NCBI RefSeq assembly: GCF_020884795.1
Contig: NZ_BBZF01000017.1
Location: 1-64,000 of the forward strand
Reading direction: 5' to 3'
DNA: 64,000 nt
Source: Micromonospora okii
GTDB taxonomy: Bacteria > Actinomycetota > Actinomycetes > Mycobacteriales > Micromonosporaceae
Shown: piece by piece, positions 17,665-25,769 of the stretch
How positions within the stretch are numbered: the stretch's first letter is position 1
Layout: each line of letters starts with the position of its first letter
Program-made: the position numbers and the translations under genes
The notes under the pieces: generated by a model
The model's input: only the letters and a program-made list of their open reading frames with translations
What the model was told of the DNA's origin: nothing
The model's database searches: none

Positions 17665-19311
17665 TTGCGTCGGAGAACTGCGAGCGTGTCTGTCCTGGCC
17701 GTGCTGGCCGGGCTGTCGATCGGGGCCCCCGCCCAGGCGGCGGACGACTTCGGGACCATCAGCCGGGACGGCGTCGTCCTTCAGCATCACCGGGTGGCGA
17801 AGGCCGTCACCCCGGTACGGGGGACGGGTGCCACCCGTTCCGACTTTGACGGCGACGGCGTCGACGACGTCGCGGCCTCCACCGATTTCCTCGAGTCCAA
17901 CCTGCCGCACTATCCGACCGGCGTGGTGGTCGTGCGGTACTCGTCCGCGCCGCAGGTCGACTACCTCATGGGGGCGTCGACCGGGGCCGGCAGCCTCGGT
18001 GCGGCGATCGTGGCGGGGGACTTCAACGGCGACGGGTACGACGACCTCGCAATCGGTGACGCGGACGAGGTGGACCCGCGTAACAAGGCCCAGGCCGGCG
18101 GGGTCTGGATCATTCCGGGCAGCAGCTCGGGTCTGGTGGTCGGCTCTGCGGGCCACTTCAACCAGAGCTCCGACGGGGTCCAGGGCGAGCCGGAGAGCTA
18201 CGACCGGTTCGGGGGTGCGCTCGCGGCCGGCGACATCAACGGCGACGGCCGCGACGACCTGGCGGTCGGCGCGTACGGGGAGGCGATCGGGGACAAGGCG
18301 GACGCCGGCGCGGTCTACGTCCTTCTCGGCGGGGCGGCGGGCCTGACGGCCACCGGCTCGCAGTACCTCCAGCAGGACCAGGAGGCGGTGCCCGGGGGAG
18401 CTGAGCGTAACGACCAGTTCGGCCGCACGCTCGCGATCGGCAAGGTCAACAACGACCGGTACGCCGACCTGGCCATCGGTGCGCCGTGGGAGAACGACGG
18501 CAGCGGCGCGTACGGCAGCGGGATGGTCACCCTGATGTGGGGCGCGGCCGGTGGCATCTCCTCCACCGGGGCCACCTCGGCCACCGGCGCGGCGGTGCAC
18601 GCGGCGACGGGTGATCCCTTCATCATCGCCTGGTACCTGGGCCAGTCCCTCGCCATCGGCGACGTGAACGGCGACGGGCTGGGCGAGGTGATCGCCGGGG
18701 CGCCCAGCGCCCAGACCCCGCACCTGAACGGCGGTCTCGTCGCGGCCTTCACGGGCCGCTCCGCCGGCCTGTCCGGCAGCGCGGTAAAGATCGCCACGCA
18801 GGCGACGGCCGGCGTACCGGGAGACCCCGAGGACGAGGACCGCTTCGGCGCGACGCTCGCCGTCGGCGACGTGACCGGCGACGGCAAGGCGGACGTGCTG
18901 GTCGGCGTGCCCGGCGAGGCCATCGGTTCGGCGACTCAGGCCGGGGGAGCGACCCTGCTGAAGGGCTCCGCCTCGGGGCTCACCGGGACCGGTGCCCAGG
19001 GGTTCGACCAGAACCACGAGGTGATCCCGGGCTCGGCCGAGCGCGGTGACAAGTTCGGTGCCTCCGTCGCGTTGCTGAACCTCAACGGCACCGGCGGGCT
19101 CGACGCCGTGGTGGCGTCGAGCGGGGAGGAGGTGGCCGGCGACCTCGCGGGCTACCCGTCCGGCTCGATCGCCGCGTTCCACGGCTCCTCGGGCGGGCTC
19201 GCGCCGCAGGCCACCTCGTGGAGCGGCGCGTCGCTGCGCACCGATCGCCTCTCGCTCCTGTCGTACGGCTTCCGCATCGCCGGGCCGCAGAGCAGCGTCA
19301 GCCTGTACTGA
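17665..19311 (+). CDS. Secreted FG-GAP repeat protein, copy 2
   Basis: This 548-residue paralogue of the preceding gene uses the same unusual TTG start after GGGGAG and the same signal peptide and propeller layout. The copies differ mainly in the loop after the second strand (copy 1 has an inserted CVCF-containing stretch, copy 2 SLGAA), in blade 4-5 and near the C-terminus (KIATQATAG versus RIITQGTAG). The calcium loops are intact, so both are probably functional. It ends at a strong hairpin. Confidence 0.85.
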   Translation: MRRRTASVSVLAVLAGLSIGAPAQAADDFGTISRDGVVLQHHRVAKAVTPVRGTGATRSDFDGDGVDDVAASTDFLESNLPHYPTGVVVVRYSSAPQVDYLMGASTGAGSLGAAIVAGDFNGDGYDDLAIGDADEVDPRNKAQAGGVWIIPGSSSGLVVGSAGHFNQSSDGVQGEPESYDRFGGALAAGDINGDGRDDLAVGAYGEAIGDKADAGAVYVLLGGAAGLTATGSQYLQQDQEAVPGGAERNDQFGRTLAIGKVNNDRYADLAIGAPWENDGSGAYGSGMVTLMWGAAGGISSTGATSATGAAVHAATGDPFIIAWYLGQSLAIGDVNGDGLGEVIAGAPSAQTPHLNGGLVAAFTGRSAGLSGSAVKIATQATAGVPGDPEDEDRFGATLAVGDVTGDGKADVLVGVPGEAIGSATQAGGATLLKGSASGLTGTGAQGFDQNHEVIPGSAERGDKFGASVALLNLNGTGGLDAVVASSGEEVAGDLAGYPSGSIAAFHGSSGGLAPQATSWSGASLRTDRLSLLSYGFRIAGPQSSVSLY

Positions 19312-19317
19312 CCTGCC

Positions 19318-19380
19318 GGAGGCCCGGCCGGGGCGCCACCACCGCCACGGGCGGTGCGGTGACGCTCGCGCCGGGCCTCC
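19318..19380. terminator. Hairpin between FG-GAP copy 2 and the convergent lipidless secreted-protein gene
   Basis: A perfect 11-bp inverted repeat (19318-19328 with 19370-19380) brackets a GC-rich loop region between convergent genes. Confidence 0.6.
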
Positions 19381-19417
19381 CGCGTCAGGAGCCGCGGAGG
19401 CCCGGCCGACCGCAGGC

Positions 19418-19981
19418 TCAGCAGGGGCCGTGGCCCTCGGCGAAGAGGCGGCGGGCCCAGTCGGCGTACCCGACGATGATCTTGCGGACCGTGCGGCCGT
19501 CGTGCAGGAAGAGGTACGCGCGGTCGCCGCGCCGGGCCAGCAGCCCGTCGAAGCGGTGCGTCTGTCGGGGAGCGTCGAGCCGGCTCACCGACCGGTAGCG
19601 GCTGGCGATCTCGGCGACGGGGGTGCCGACGGTGACCCCCTCGGGGGTGCGGGCCGGGTCGTCGAGCCAGAGCAGCACCAGCCGATCGTCGACGAAGATC
19701 GGGCTGGCCGCGCCGTGGCCCGCGAGAGCCGGGCCGCAGGCGTCCGCGCCGGGGCTGAGCGCCCCGCGCCGGGTCAGCTCCTGCTCGGTGTCGCCAAACT
19801 CGACGTCGCGCAGCCCGTCGAGGCCGACGACCTCGTCCACGCCGGCCGGCCGGGTGCCGAGCGGGTCGCGCGGTCGATGGTCGCCGGCCTCGTCGACCGG
19901 CCCCTGTGGACGTACGCCGCTGCCCGCGATCGAGGCGGCCGTGAGCAGCGCCGCAATGAAGACGAATTGTCGCAATTTCAT
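19418..19981 (-). CDS. Secreted protein of unknown function
   Basis: The 187-residue product starts with a signal peptide (MKLRQFVFIAALLTAASIAGSG) and has a mature domain rich in short beta strands (GDTEQELTRRGALS, IFVDDRLVLLWLDD, AYLFLHDGRTVRKIIVGYADWA). Two Cys may pair. The pattern of a short exported domain reading 'D.EFG.T...L...G' resembles small secreted proteins of actinobacteria without assigned role. Its ATG overlaps the stop of the upstream gene (ATGA), so they are translated together. Confidence 0.7.
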   Translation of the reverse strand: MKLRQFVFIAALLTAASIAGSGVRPQGPVDEAGDHRPRDPLGTRPAGVDEVVGLDGLRDVEFGDTEQELTRRGALSPGADACGPALAGHGAASPIFVDDRLVLLWLDDPARTPEGVTVGTPVAEIASRYRSVSRLDAPRQTHRFDGLLARRGDRAYLFLHDGRTVRKIIVGYADWARRLFAEGHGPC

Positions 19982-20592
19982 GGAATCCCCCAGTCCCCAA
20001 CGGGACCGGGGCCTCCAGGTTGCTGCCGGGCGGCGGATTCCCTGATTTCCCACTCCTCGGCCAGCTCGTCCCAGTAGTCGGCGGACAGCCCGCGCCGCCC
20101 GTGCGCCAACCAGCCGTCGGTGTTCCGCTCCAGATGCAGGCCCAGCTCGGCGAACGGGTCGATCCACGGCCCCGGCTCCGCGCCGATGCGGACCAGCGCC
20201 GCGTTCACCGGCCACTGCTCGCGCGGGGCGTCCAGCACGGCGTCGAAGCGCGGCCCCCAGCTCACCGCGCCGGCCAGCCAGACCACCGCCGCCTGGTGCC
20301 CGACGCCACCGGAGAACTCCGCCTCCAGGTACGCCACCGGCCCCAACCGGGACCACCCGGCGAACAGCCCGGCCAGGGCCGGCGAGAGCACCAGCTCGAA
20401 CGGCCGGTCGGGGCCGAGATCCCCGGCGACGAAGTCCGGCAGGGCCCCGGTCAGCTCCTCGACGAGTTGCGGGGTGACCGGCAGCAGCGCGAAGTCCTGG
20501 CGCAACGCGGCGAGCACGGCGTGGTCCAGGTCGACGGTCCGCTCGCGGAGCAGCTCGACGTCGGCGACCACCGCACTGAGCTGGTAACCCAT
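19978..20592 (-). CDS. Conserved hypothetical protein (204 aa)
   Basis: This cytoplasmic alpha/beta protein starts MGYQLSAVVADVELL and has no signal peptide. The layout (self-contained 200-residue domain, WLAGAVSWGP in the middle, DYWDELAEEWEIRE near the end) is seen in actinobacterial hypothetical proteins of unknown role. The ATG at 20592 has GGAG about seven bases upstream. It is coupled to the secreted-protein gene by a 4-bp overlap. Confidence 0.65.
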   Translation of the reverse strand: MGYQLSAVVADVELLRERTVDLDHAVLAALRQDFALLPVTPQLVEELTGALPDFVAGDLGPDRPFELVLSPALAGLFAGWSRLGPVAYLEAEFSGGVGHQAAVVWLAGAVSWGPRFDAVLDAPREQWPVNAALVRIGAEPGPWIDPFAELGLHLERNTDGWLAHGRRGLSADYWDELAEEWEIRESAARQQPGGPGPVGDWGIP

Positions 20593-20605
20593 CGAACTCC
20601 TCCGT

Positions 20606-20638
20606 GTCCACAGCCTGTGGATGGAACATGTGTACGAC
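20606..20638 (+). promoter_or_regulatory. Dispersed 33-bp element, copy 1 (paired DnaA-box-like palindrome plus ACATGTGTAC)
   Basis: Thirty-one of 33 bases recur, inverted, at 42536-42568. The element holds the palindrome TCCACAG-C-CTGTGGA, two facing DnaA-box-like cores, followed by ACATGTGTACGAC. Both copies lie just upstream of a minus-strand gene. Function unknown. Confidence 0.5.
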
Positions 20639-20641
20639 CGG

Positions 20642-20715
20642 GAGTGGTGCGCCGGCGCTGCCCGGACCGTACCGGGGGGAGTGGCGTGCCGGTGCTGCCC
20701 GGACCGTACCGGGTG
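20642..20715. repeat. Two tandem 37-bp direct repeats
   Basis: Copies at 20642-20678 and 20679-20715 differ at only a few positions and share GCTGCCCGGACCGTACCGGG. They lie in the 310-bp gap between the divergent genes at 20592 and 20903, together with the element at 20606. The rest of this gap is GC-rich apart from an AT-rich stretch at about 20849-20861 that could hold a promoter for the next gene. Confidence 0.7.
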
Positions 20716-20902
20716 GGCGGGACTGCGTCAGGAACCGTCGACGAGGTGGCGGGGGCGCGCCGGCGGTCAGGGCGATGACCGCCTGGGCGGGGCCCGGTCG
20801 ACGACGGGCGGGCGGGCGCTGCGTGGGCCTACGGGCGCCCCAGAGCGCTTGTATATTGACCGCGATCGCAGGGCCTTACTGGTTCACACCGAAGGGACAC
20901 GG

Positions 20903-21202
20903 GTGAAACGTCGACTTCTGCACGTGCTGACGGCCATGACTGTCGTTCTCGCTGGTACGGGCGTGGTGGCCACGCCCGCCTCGGCCAGCGACGCGTGGGG
21001 CATCGTCTGCAACCTCAGGGAGAACACCTGGCTCCGCGCCGCACCGCAGAGCGGCTTCGTGCTGCGCACCCTGACCGCCGGGCGCGGCTTCCGCTGGCAC
21101 GGTCAGGTCTGGGCCATCGACGACGACTCCTGGATCTACGGCCACGGCGCCGAGGACCCGTCGCTGGACGGCTGGGTTCCGGGGCGCAACACCACCTGCT
21201 GA
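20903..21202 (+). CDS. Small secreted SH3-like domain protein
   Basis: The GTG at 20903 follows GAAGGG and begins a signal peptide (VKRRLLHVLTAMTVVLAG, cleaved after ASA, residue about 28). The mature part of about 70 residues, with LRENTWLRAAPQSGFVLRTL and DDDSWIYG, has the strand pattern of bacterial SH3 domains. Two Cys at the ends of the mature protein may form a disulfide. Total length 99 aa. Such domains bind peptidoglycan or other ligands. Confidence 0.7.
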   Translation: MKRRLLHVLTAMTVVLAGTGVVATPASASDAWGIVCNLRENTWLRAAPQSGFVLRTLTAGRGFRWHGQVWAIDDDSWIYGHGAEDPSLDGWVPGRNTTC

Positions 21203-21401
21203 CGCCGCCGGGGCGCGGATGGCCGCCATCGTCGGCGGCCATCCGTGACCCCTCGACCGTCGTCGTGGCCTTCGAATGCTCTTCGAGAGATCACCAGCGC
21301 GGTCACACCGGCTGAGTCAGCGGGCCGGAGCAGGGCGGGTGAGACGACTCAGGGCCGGTCCCAGTGGGGCCGGCCCTGCTCGTTCGTGCTGCTCAAGCGA
21401 G

Positions 21402-21486
21402 CGGAGGATACGAGATTCGAACTCGTGAGGGTGTAAACCCAACACGCTTTCCAAGCGTGCGCCCTAGGCCTCTAGGCGAATCCTCC
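21402..21486 (-). tRNA. tRNA-Ser (GGA)
   Basis: An 85-nt class II tRNA on the minus strand: acceptor GGAGGAT/ATCCTCC with discriminator G, anticodon loop TTGGAAA (anticodon GGA), long variable arm and GTTCGAATC T-loop. CCA is not encoded. Confidence 0.93.
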
Positions 21487-21564
21487 GTGGGACAGGATAC
21501 AGGTCCCGCGCGGCGCGGCCACCCCACCACCCCCATGAAGATCGTACGGGCGTCGGGTAGGCTG

Positions 21565-21660
21565 GGTGTCACCTCCCGTGCGGCGGTATCTCGTGAACCT
21601 CCCCAGGGCCGGAAGGCAGCAAGGATAAGCGAGCTCTGCCGGGTGCACGGGAGGCCTTTT
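21565..21660 (+). ncRNA. ffs: Small signal recognition particle RNA (4.5S-like)
   Basis: The conserved SRP core CCAGGGCCGGAAGGCAGCAA (21603-21622) with its return strand is enclosed by a long stem (CACCTCCCGTGC near 21571-21582 pairing with GCACGGGAGG near 21645-21654), followed by a T-run. It scaffolds Ffh for co-translational targeting. Its place just before dnaX is usual in actinobacteria. Exact ends are estimated. Confidence 0.9.
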
Positions 21661-21766
21661 TGTCTCCGGGTGGCGATACCGTACCCGCGGTCAGGGTCAC
21701 GGGGTGGTGGGTGGTCACGCGTGCCCGACCGGCGCAGAATGGCTCGGTCGAGAGGAGGCGGGACGG

Positions 21767-24448
21767 GTGGCACTGGCGCTCTACCGCAAGTACCGGCCGC
21801 GCACCTTCGCCGAGGTCATCGGGCAGGAGCACGTCACCGAGCCGCTGTCGCAGGCGCTGCGCAGCGGGCGGCTCAACCACGCCTACCTCTTCTCCGGGCC
21901 CCGGGGCTGCGGCAAGACCTCCAGCGCCCGCATCCTGGCCCGCTCGCTGAACTGTGAGCAGGGCCCCACCCCGGAGCCGTGCGGCCAGTGCGAGTCCTGC
22001 CGCTCGCTGGCCACCGACGGTGGCTCGATCGACGTGCTGGAGATCGACGCGGCCAGCCACGGCGGCGTCGACGACGCCCGCGAGCTGCGCGAGAAGGCGT
22101 TCTTCGCCCCGGCCCACAGCCGGTTCAAGATCTACGTCATCGACGAGGCGCACATGGTCTCGTCGGCCGGCTTCAACGCCCTGCTCAAGCTGGTCGAGGA
22201 GCCCCCGGAGTTCGTCAAGTTCATCTTCGCCACGACCGAGCCGGAGAAGGTCCTCGGCACGATCAAGTCGCGGACGCACCACTACCCCTTCCGGCTGATC
22301 CCGCCGAAGACGCTCCGGCCGTACCTGGAGCAGCTCTGCGAGGCCGAGGGGGTCACGGTCGAGCCAGCGGTCTTTCCCCTCGTCGTGCGGGCCGGCGGCG
22401 GCAGCGCCCGGGACAGCCTCTCCGTGCTGGACCAGCTCATCGCGGGCGCCGGCGCGGAGGGCGTCACCTACGCGCGGGCCGCCGCACTGCTCGGCGTCAC
22501 CGACTCGGCGCTGATCGACGAGATGTGCGACGCGCTCGCCGCCGGGGACGGCGCCGCCGCGTACGCGACCGTCGACCGGGTCGCCGAGGCCGGGCACGAC
22601 CCCCGCCGGTTCGCCTCGGACCTGCTGGAGCGGCTGCGCGACCTGATCGTCCTCCAGCAGGTGCCCGACGCCGCCGCCAAGGGCCTGATCGACGGGCCGG
22701 CCGACCAGATCGAGCGGATGACGGCCCAGGCGCAGCGGCTCGGCCCGGCCACCCTGTCCCGCTGCGCGGACATCGTGCATGACGGCCTGGTGCAGATGCG
22801 CGGCACCACCGCGCCCCGGCTGCTGCTGGAGCTGATCTCCGCCCGGATGCTGCTGCCGGGGGTGGACGACTCCACCGGCGGCCTGCTCCAGCGCCTCGAA
22901 CGGATGGAGCGCCGGCTCACCCTGGCCGGCACGGAGCTGCCGCCGGCCGCCGCCGGGCCCGCGCCGGTCGCCCCGCCCCCGGCGGTACGCCCCGAGCCCA
23001 CCGCACCGCAGGCGGCTGCCGCGCCGACCGCGCCGGCGGCGGCGTCCGCCGCCCCGGCGAGCGCCCCGGCCACCCCCACCGCCCCCGTTCCGGCGCCGGC
23101 CGCCGTGGTCCCGCCCCGGCGGGAGGTCCCGCCGGAGGCGGTCATGCCCGACCCGGGCACCCCCGCCCCGCCCCGCCCGGGGTCGGTGGCCCCCGGGGCG
23201 CTGGACGCGGTCGCGGTGCGCCGGGCGTGGCCCGAGGTGGTCGGCAAGGTCAACCGGACCAACAAGCGGATCGCGGCGCTGATGCGCGACGCGGTCGTCC
23301 GGGAGCTGGACGGCGACGCGCTGGTGCTGACCGTCAAGTCGACGGTGCTGGCGAAGATGATGTCCGACCACGCGACGGTGCTCACCGACGCGCTCTACGA
23401 GGAGCTGGGCGGGCGCTGGCAGATCCGCTGCGAGGTCTCCGGGGCGTCGGGGGGCGGGTCCCGGGCGGCGGCGTCCGCGCCGGCCCGCCCGGCACCGCAG
23501 GCGACCGGCCCCGCAGCACCCGCACACCCGGCGCCCGGCGCCCCGGCCGGGCCCCCGCCCGCCGCGCCCGCCGACCGGGGCGGCGCCCCGGCTCGGCCCG
23601 CCGCTGGCCCGGGTGGCCGCGACGGCGACGGGCCGGGTGGCCGTGCCGGTGGTGGCGCGGGGGGCGGCATCGGCGGCGGGCCGGGTGGCCGTGCCGGTGG
23701 TGGCGCGGGGGGCGGCAACGGCGGCGGGCCGGGTGGGCGTGCCGGCGGTAGGCCGGGCGGCGGCTCAGGGCCGGCGGCCGGCGAGGATTGGCCCGAGCCG
23801 GCCCGTCCGGGCGGCTCCGCGCCCGCTTCCGGTGGGGACGAGGACTGGCCGGAGGCGGCCCGGCCCGGCGGCGCGCCGGGCGGCGAGGCGTGGCCGGAGC
23901 CGGCCCGTCCGGGCGGCGCGGCCTCGGCACCATCCCCCGCCGGGCCGCCCGCACCGGCAGCCCCGGGGGCGAACGGCTCGACCGGCACCAGCGCGGCCGG
24001 CACCGGCAGCACGGTCGGCACGGGCGGCGCAGGGAGGGCGAACGGCGCGGGCAGGGCGAACGGCGCGACCGGCACCGGCGCGGCCAACGCGGGCGGCGGC
24101 GGTGGGGCCGGTGGTGGCGCACCGGTCAGCAGTGGGCTCGCGGCGGCGCGGGCGGCGGCGGCCGGCCGGGGCCCGCGTACCCAGGAGGCGCGGAAGACCG
24201 CGGACGCCGATTGGGCGGGCGAGCCGCCCTACGACCCGGACTACGACGGGCCCCTGCGCGGCGGTGGAGGCCCGGCTGCCGCGGCGCCGGTTGCCGCGCC
24301 GGCCTACGAGGGCTTCGACCCGGGTGACGAGCCGCTCGACGAGGTGATCGACGAGCGGACCGCCCGGCAGTCCAGCGAGGAGCAGGCGGTGCAGCTCCTC
24401 CGGGAGGCGCTCGGGGCCGAGAAGATCGACGAGGTGGACGCCCGCTGA
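21767..24448 (+). CDS. dnaX: DNA polymerase III subunits gamma/tau with extreme Gly/Pro/Ala tail
   Basis: DnaX is the ATPase of the clamp loader. The 893-residue product has Walker A GPRGCGKTS (near residue 45), the four-Cys zinc module (CEQGPTPEPCGQCESC), Walker B/DEAH in YVIDEAHMV (near 125), and the lid and collar domains to about 390. After a Pro/Ala linker a tau-specific domain lies at about 475-560 (AVRRAWPEVVGKVNRTNKR). Residues about 570-830 are low-complexity, with near-perfect GGPGGRAGGGAGGG units. The GTG at 21767 has GAGGAGG upstream and gives VALALYRKYRPRTF. Confidence 0.93.
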   Translation: MALALYRKYRPRTFAEVIGQEHVTEPLSQALRSGRLNHAYLFSGPRGCGKTSSARILARSLNCEQGPTPEPCGQCESCRSLATDGGSIDVLEIDAASHGGVDDARELREKAFFAPAHSRFKIYVIDEAHMVSSAGFNALLKLVEEPPEFVKFIFATTEPEKVLGTIKSRTHHYPFRLIPPKTLRPYLEQLCEAEGVTVEPAVFPLVVRAGGGSARDSLSVLDQLIAGAGAEGVTYARAAALLGVTDSALIDEMCDALAAGDGAAAYATVDRVAEAGHDPRRFASDLLERLRDLIVLQQVPDAAAKGLIDGPADQIERMTAQAQRLGPATLSRCADIVHDGLVQMRGTTAPRLLLELISARMLLPGVDDSTGGLLQRLERMERRLTLAGTELPPAAAGPAPVAPPPAVRPEPTAPQAAAAPTAPAAASAAPASAPATPTAPVPAPAAVVPPRREVPPEAVMPDPGTPAPPRPGSVAPGALDAVAVRRAWPEVVGKVNRTNKRIAALMRDAVVRELDGDALVLTVKSTVLAKMMSDHATVLTDALYEELGGRWQIRCEVSGASGGGSRAAASAPARPAPQATGPAAPAHPAPGAPAGPPPAAPADRGGAPARPAAGPGGRDGDGPGGRAGGGAGGGIGGGPGGRAGGGAGGGNGGGPGGRAGGRPGGGSGPAAGEDWPEPARPGGSAPASGGDEDWPEAARPGGAPGGEAWPEPARPGGAASAPSPAGPPAPAAPGANGSTGTSAAGTGSTVGTGGAGRANGAGRANGATGTGAANAGGGGGAGGGAPVSSGLAAARAAAAGRGPRTQEARKTADADWAGEPPYDPDYDGPLRGGGGPAAAAPVAAPAYEGFDPGDEPLDEVIDERTARQSSEEQAVQLLREALGAEKIDEVDAR

Positions 24449-24533
24449 CGCGGGGTCGCCCGCGCCGGTGAACGGGTCGCGCCCCGGCTAGGCTGGGCGC
24501 GGCCGAGCAGACGAGTGCGAGAAGGAGCGATCC

Positions 24534-24866
24534 GTGCGCCCAGGTGGACAGCCGAACATGCAGCAGATGCTGAAGCAGGCGCAGAAGATGCAGCAGCAGA
24601 TCGCCAAGGCGCAGGCTGAGCTGGCCGAGGCCGAGGTGACGGGCACCGCCGGGGGCGGCCTGGTCACCGCGACCGTCTCGGGTTCGGGCGACATCAAGGG
24701 CATCAAGATCGATCCCAAGGCCGTCGACCCGGAGGACGTGGAGACGCTGGAGGACCTGGTGGTCGCCGCGCTGCACAACGCCGCCGAGGCGGCCCGGGCG
24801 CTGACCGAGCAGAAGATGGGCCCGGTCGCGGGCGGCATGGGCGGCCTCGGCCTGCCCGGTTTCTGA
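24534..24866 (+). CDS. YbaB/EbfC family nucleoid-associated protein
   Basis: This 110-residue protein has the family's N-terminal coiled coil ([19 protein letters not shown]) and dimer core ([22 protein letters not shown]). YbaB proteins bind DNA as dimers and are conserved between dnaX and recR, as here. The start is GTG with GAAGGAG upstream; the C-terminus is Gly-rich. Confidence 0.93.
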   Translation: MRPGGQPNMQQMLKQAQKMQQQIAKAQAELAEAEVTGTAGGGLVTATVSGSGDIKGIKIDPKAVDPEDVETLEDLVVAALHNAAEAARALTEQKMGPVAGGMGGLGLPGF

Positions 24867-24880
24867 GCCGGCCGCCGACG

Positions 24881-25474
24881 ATGTACGAAGGTGCCATCCA
24901 GGACCTCATCGACGAGCTGGGGCGGCTGCCGGGCGTCGGCCCGAAGAGCGCCCAGCGGATCGCCTTCCACGTCCTGTCGGCGGACCCGGCCGACGTGAAC
25001 CGGCTGGCCGGCGCGCTGCGCAAGGTCAAGGACCTGGTCCGGTTCTGCACCACCTGTTACAACGTGGCCGAGTCCGAGCAGTGCCGGATCTGCCGCGACC
25101 CGCGCCGCAGCGACGAGGTGCTCTGCGTGGTCGAGGAGCCCAAGGACGTGGTGGCGATCGAGCGGACCGGTGAGTTCCGGGGCCGGTACCACGTGCTCGG
25201 CGGCGCGATCAACCCGCTGGAGGGCATCGGGCCGGACAATCTGCGCATCCGCGAGCTGATGGTCCGGCTGGGCGGCGGCGCGGTGCGCGAGCTGATCCTC
25301 GCCACCGACCCGAACACCGAGGGCGAGGCGACGGCGACGTACCTCGCGCTGTTGGTCAAGCCGATGGGCATCTCGGTGACCCGGTTGGCCAGCGGCCTGC
25401 CGGTCGGCGGCGACCTGGAGTACGCCGACGAGATCACCCTCGGCCGCGCGTTCGAGGGCCGCCGCGCGGTCTGA
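24881..25474 (+). CDS. recR: Recombination protein RecR
   Basis: The 197-residue product has full family length. It has the helix-hairpin-helix [18 protein letters not shown], the four-Cys zinc finger ([17 protein letters not shown], residues about 56-72) and the Toprim domain ([15 protein letters not shown], then [10 protein letters not shown]). RecR loads RecA through RecFOR at gaps. It starts 14 bp after ybaB, in one operon with it. Confidence 0.95.
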   Translation: MYEGAIQDLIDELGRLPGVGPKSAQRIAFHVLSADPADVNRLAGALRKVKDLVRFCTTCYNVAESEQCRICRDPRRSDEVLCVVEEPKDVVAIERTGEFRGRYHVLGGAINPLEGIGPDNLRIRELMVRLGGGAVRELILATDPNTEGEATATYLALLVKPMGISVTRLASGLPVGGDLEYADEITLGRAFEGRRAV

Positions 25475-25677
25475 CCCTTCCCCGACCGCCGGGCGGCGCG
25501 ACAGGCCCGGCGAGGGGCGCGGTCCGTGATCTGACACCTTTCGGCAGTACGGGCGGGGCGACGTAACAGTTTGGCATCGCGCCCTAGAATCGTTCGGCGA
25601 TCGACCGCTTCCACCTTCGATTCGTCGGCATTGTGGACGCTCGGACACGATCCGATACCAACCCGTGTCCGGGCGGT

Positions 25678-25732
25678 TTCGGGGTGGTCCGAACGGGGGC
25701 TAAGGTCACGCCCATCGGTGACCCCTGTCACC
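25678..25732 (+). promoter_or_regulatory. Candidate promoter and inverted-repeat operator of the peptide ABC operon
   Basis: TTTCGG (25678-25683) and TAAGGT (25701-25706) have a 17-bp spacer. Eleven bp downstream of the -10, GGTGAC-N4-GTCACC (25717-25732) forms a perfect inverted repeat, the right place for a repressor. The regulator is unknown. Confidence 0.4.
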
Positions 25733-25769
25733 ACGTTGTCCGTACCCCCAAGGACGAGGTGAAGCACCC

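Noticed and set aside
15739..19182. Antisense open frame of over 1100 codons spanning both FG-GAP genes.
   Set aside because: The repeat periodicity of the real genes keeps the opposite strand open. Its translation is low-complexity and it lacks a credible start.
20623..20636. LexA (SOS) box GAACATGTGTAC.
   Set aside because: One half-site base differs from GAAC-N4-GTTC, and the related copy at 42.5 kb loses the GAAC half. The neighbouring genes are not DNA-repair genes.
15480..21486. Integrated prophage or ICE at the tRNA-Ser genes.
   Set aside because: No integrase, excisionase, structural or conjugation genes and no clear att duplication were seen.
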